Shown piece after piece: positions 62,594 to 64,000 of a DNA stretch of 64,000 nt. The notes under the pieces are model-generated. The model saw only the letters and a list, made by a program, of their open reading frames with translations, was not told the origin of the DNA and searched no databases. Origin of the DNA: CALINF01 sp039980455 (lineage in GTDB: Bacteria; Pseudomonadota; Gammaproteobacteria; Pseudomonadales; Halieaceae); the NCBI GenBank assembly GCA_039980455.1, contig JBDXCG010000005.1:124001-188000 (forward strand), given 5' to 3'. Position 1 is the first letter of the stretch. Every line of letters starts with the position of its first letter. The translations under genes and the position numbers were made by a program.

Positions 62594-63922
62594 CTACGCC
62601 GCAGCCATTGGGCGACTATCGTCTTCGTCATCGGGGCCCTGCTTGTCAGGGTTCATATCAGCCTTGGGGTCAAGAAACACTCGTTCGTCGAACTGATTCT
62701 CGCTCTTACCAACTATCACAGAAACCGTCGCGTCGCCGGTTACATTGACCGCCGTGCGCACCATGTCCAACAGACGATCCACACCGATAATCAAAGCGAT
62801 ACCCTCAACCGGCAAGCCCGCCTGCTCTAACACCAGTGCCAGCGTAATCAGACCCACTCCCGGCACTGCAGCTGTACCGATAGAGGCCAAGGTAGCCGTC
62901 AGGATAACCGTGATATAGGCAGTGGCCGACAGATCGATACCATATACCTGGGCGATAAACACCGTGGCGACACCCTGCATGATGGCGGTGCCATCCATAT
63001 TAATCGTGGCACCAAGCGGTACCGTAAAACCGGCTACGCTGCTGTGTACGCCCAGTTTCCGCTCAGCTGTTCGCAGAGTTATCGGTAAAGTGGCGCCAGA
63101 TGAAGCAGTACTGAACGCAAATGCCCAGACAGAGCGCATCTTGCGGATCATGATCGCTGGCGAAAGTCCGGCAAAAGAACGTAGCAGTACGCTGTAAACC
63201 ACCAGACCATGAAAGAGCAACACAAACAGTACCGTGAAGAAATAGGCCGCCAGATCGAGAATCGCGCTTATACCCATCGTGGCGAATAACTTAGCGAGCA
63301 GCGCGAATACGCCATAGGGCGCCAGAGTCATGAGAACTCCGACCATTTTCATCACAACCGCTTCCATATCTTTGAAGAAGCTGGCGATGCGTCGCCCGTG
63401 TTCACCGGCATGAGAAATGGCGTAGCCAAATAGCAAAGCAAACACGATTATCTGCAACATTTTCCCGTCGGCCATCGCTTTGACCGGGTTGGAAGGGAAG
63501 ATATCAACGATCACATCCACTAGCGGCGGCGGTACAGAGGGTTGGAAACTGGCACCTGATTCCAAAGCAACGTGAGTTCCGGGACCAACGATGATGGCAA
63601 ATCCAAGCGCGACAGAGACTGCAATTGCCGTCGTTGCCAGATAGAACAAGAGCGTTTTAACCGCAATGGGGCCCATTCGCGCACTATCGCCCAGCGAGCT
63701 GGAGCCACAGATTAATGACACCAGTACCAGCGGTACCACTAGCAGTTTTAGAGACGCTACAAAGATGCGACCAATAAGGTCAAACAGGCCACTGACCAGA
63801 TAGTCACTAATCAGCATCCGGAATGTATCGGAGATGCCCGTGGTGTGCATTAGCAGGTTAATCAGCGAACCCATCAGGATTCCGCCGACCATAGCGATCA
63901 AAATGCGATTTGTCAGGCTCAT
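62594..63922 (-). CDS. Dicarboxylate/amino acid:cation symporter (DAACS family)
   Basis: The 442-residue transporter has eight membrane helices with the re-entrant family loops FSTASSGATLPIT and GATINMDGTA, as in glutamate/C4-dicarboxylate carriers. The long N-terminal part (LIGRIFVASLKLLVVPLVLVSLICG) matches the family. The acidic C-terminal tail (DPDKQGPDDEDDS) is not seen in most homologues. Substrate (glutamate, aspartate, succinate or others) cannot be decided. The rest of the window to 64000 holds no gene that I can support. Confidence 0.92.
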   Translation of the reverse strand: MSLTNRILIAMVGGILMGSLINLLMHTTGISDTFRMLISDYLVSGLFDLIGRIFVASLKLLVVPLVLVSLICGSSSLGDSARMGPIAVKTLLFYLATTAIAVSVALGFAIIVGPGTHVALESGASFQPSVPPPLVDVIVDIFPSNPVKAMADGKMLQIIVFALLFGYAISHAGEHGRRIASFFKDMEAVVMKMVGVLMTLAPYGVFALLAKLFATMGISAILDLAAYFFTVLFVLLFHGLVVYSVLLRSFAGLSPAIMIRKMRSVWAFAFSTASSGATLPITLRTAERKLGVHSSVAGFTVPLGATINMDGTAIMQGVATVFIAQVYGIDLSATAYITVILTATLASIGTAAVPGVGLITLALVLEQAGLPVEGIALIIGVDRLLDMVRTAVNVTGDATVSVIVGKSENQFDERVFLDPKADMNPDKQGPDDEDDSRPMAAA

Positions 63923-64000
63923 AGTGAATCTCTTAGTACGGGTTCGCAGAACGTGGCGGCGCGCACTCTAACGCAACCATGGCTTAGTCTCAAGACCAGA

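Noticed and set aside
1..64000. CRISPR arrays, tRNA or rRNA genes, insertion sequences
   Set aside because: No regularly spaced direct repeats, no cloverleaf or rRNA stretches and no transposase or integrase reading frames were recognised by eye. A computed search could still find a short tRNA.

Overview
The window looks like a chromosomal segment of a free-living, probably marine, gammaproteobacterium of the broad Pseudomonadales/Cellvibrionales kind. The evidence is the gene order purA-hisZ-DUF2065-hflC-hflK-hflX-hfq-miaA-mutL-amiB-tsaE-nnr next to queG, orn, rsgA and psd, together with a short-HisG type histidine pathway (hisZ) and many secreted proteins and lipoproteins. The taxonomic placement is inference from gene order and protein style. 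No rRNA, tRNA, insertion sequence, prophage, integron or CRISPR array was recognised.

Layout. 1-3.9 kb: the 3' part of an HprK-like kinase gene cut by the left edge, followed by two translationally coupled secreted proteins, the first with FG-GAP-like repeats. 4.1-17 kb, minus strand: the conserved housekeeping block for purine and histidine synthesis, the HflKC quality-control complex, HflX, Hfq, tRNA modification (MiaA, TsaE), mismatch repair (MutL), cell-wall amidase (AmiB) and NAD(P)HX repair (Nnr), with queG divergent. 18.2-20.8 kb: an accessory signalling group of PP2C phosphatase, Ser/Thr kinase and membrane-anchored FHA protein between queG and orn. 20.9-43.9 kb: mixed housekeeping genes (orn, rsgA, psd, a PhoH-like ATPase, rnb, asnS, msrC, cysH, cinA, pdxH, ggt) with several uncharacterised envelope proteins, an orphan ParA and an iron alcohol dehydrogenase.

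44.07-59.24 kb, plus strand, is the most unusual part. It holds fourteen closely packed, often overlapping genes that read as one envelope-spanning machine: a periplasmic protein with a TonB-like C-terminus, a Gln/Ser/Gly-rich lipoprotein, a second lipoprotein, two inner-membrane proteins with TPR and PEGA modules (one ending in a formylglycine-enzyme-like fold without its cysteines), a small secreted protein, a MotA/TolQ/ExbB-type proton channel, a soluble Hsp70/actin-like protein with an FHA-like tail, two paralogous von Willebrand A (VWA) proteins whose single membrane helix resembles ExbD/MotB, two more lipoproteins and an M48 metalloprotease lipoprotein. My main hypothesis is a proton-driven motor in which the usual ExbD/TolR/MotB partner is replaced by a pair of VWA proteins. 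I know of no characterised system with this composition.

59.3-64 kb: a periplasmic amidohydrolase, a secreted LprI-MliC fusion that looks like a lysozyme inhibitor, a DUF2288 protein, a GloC/YcbL-type metallo-hydrolase and a dicarboxylate/glutamate-type symporter. Where the sequence favours a start site downstream of the longest open frame (many genes here), the feature coordinates use the preferred start and the evidence says why.
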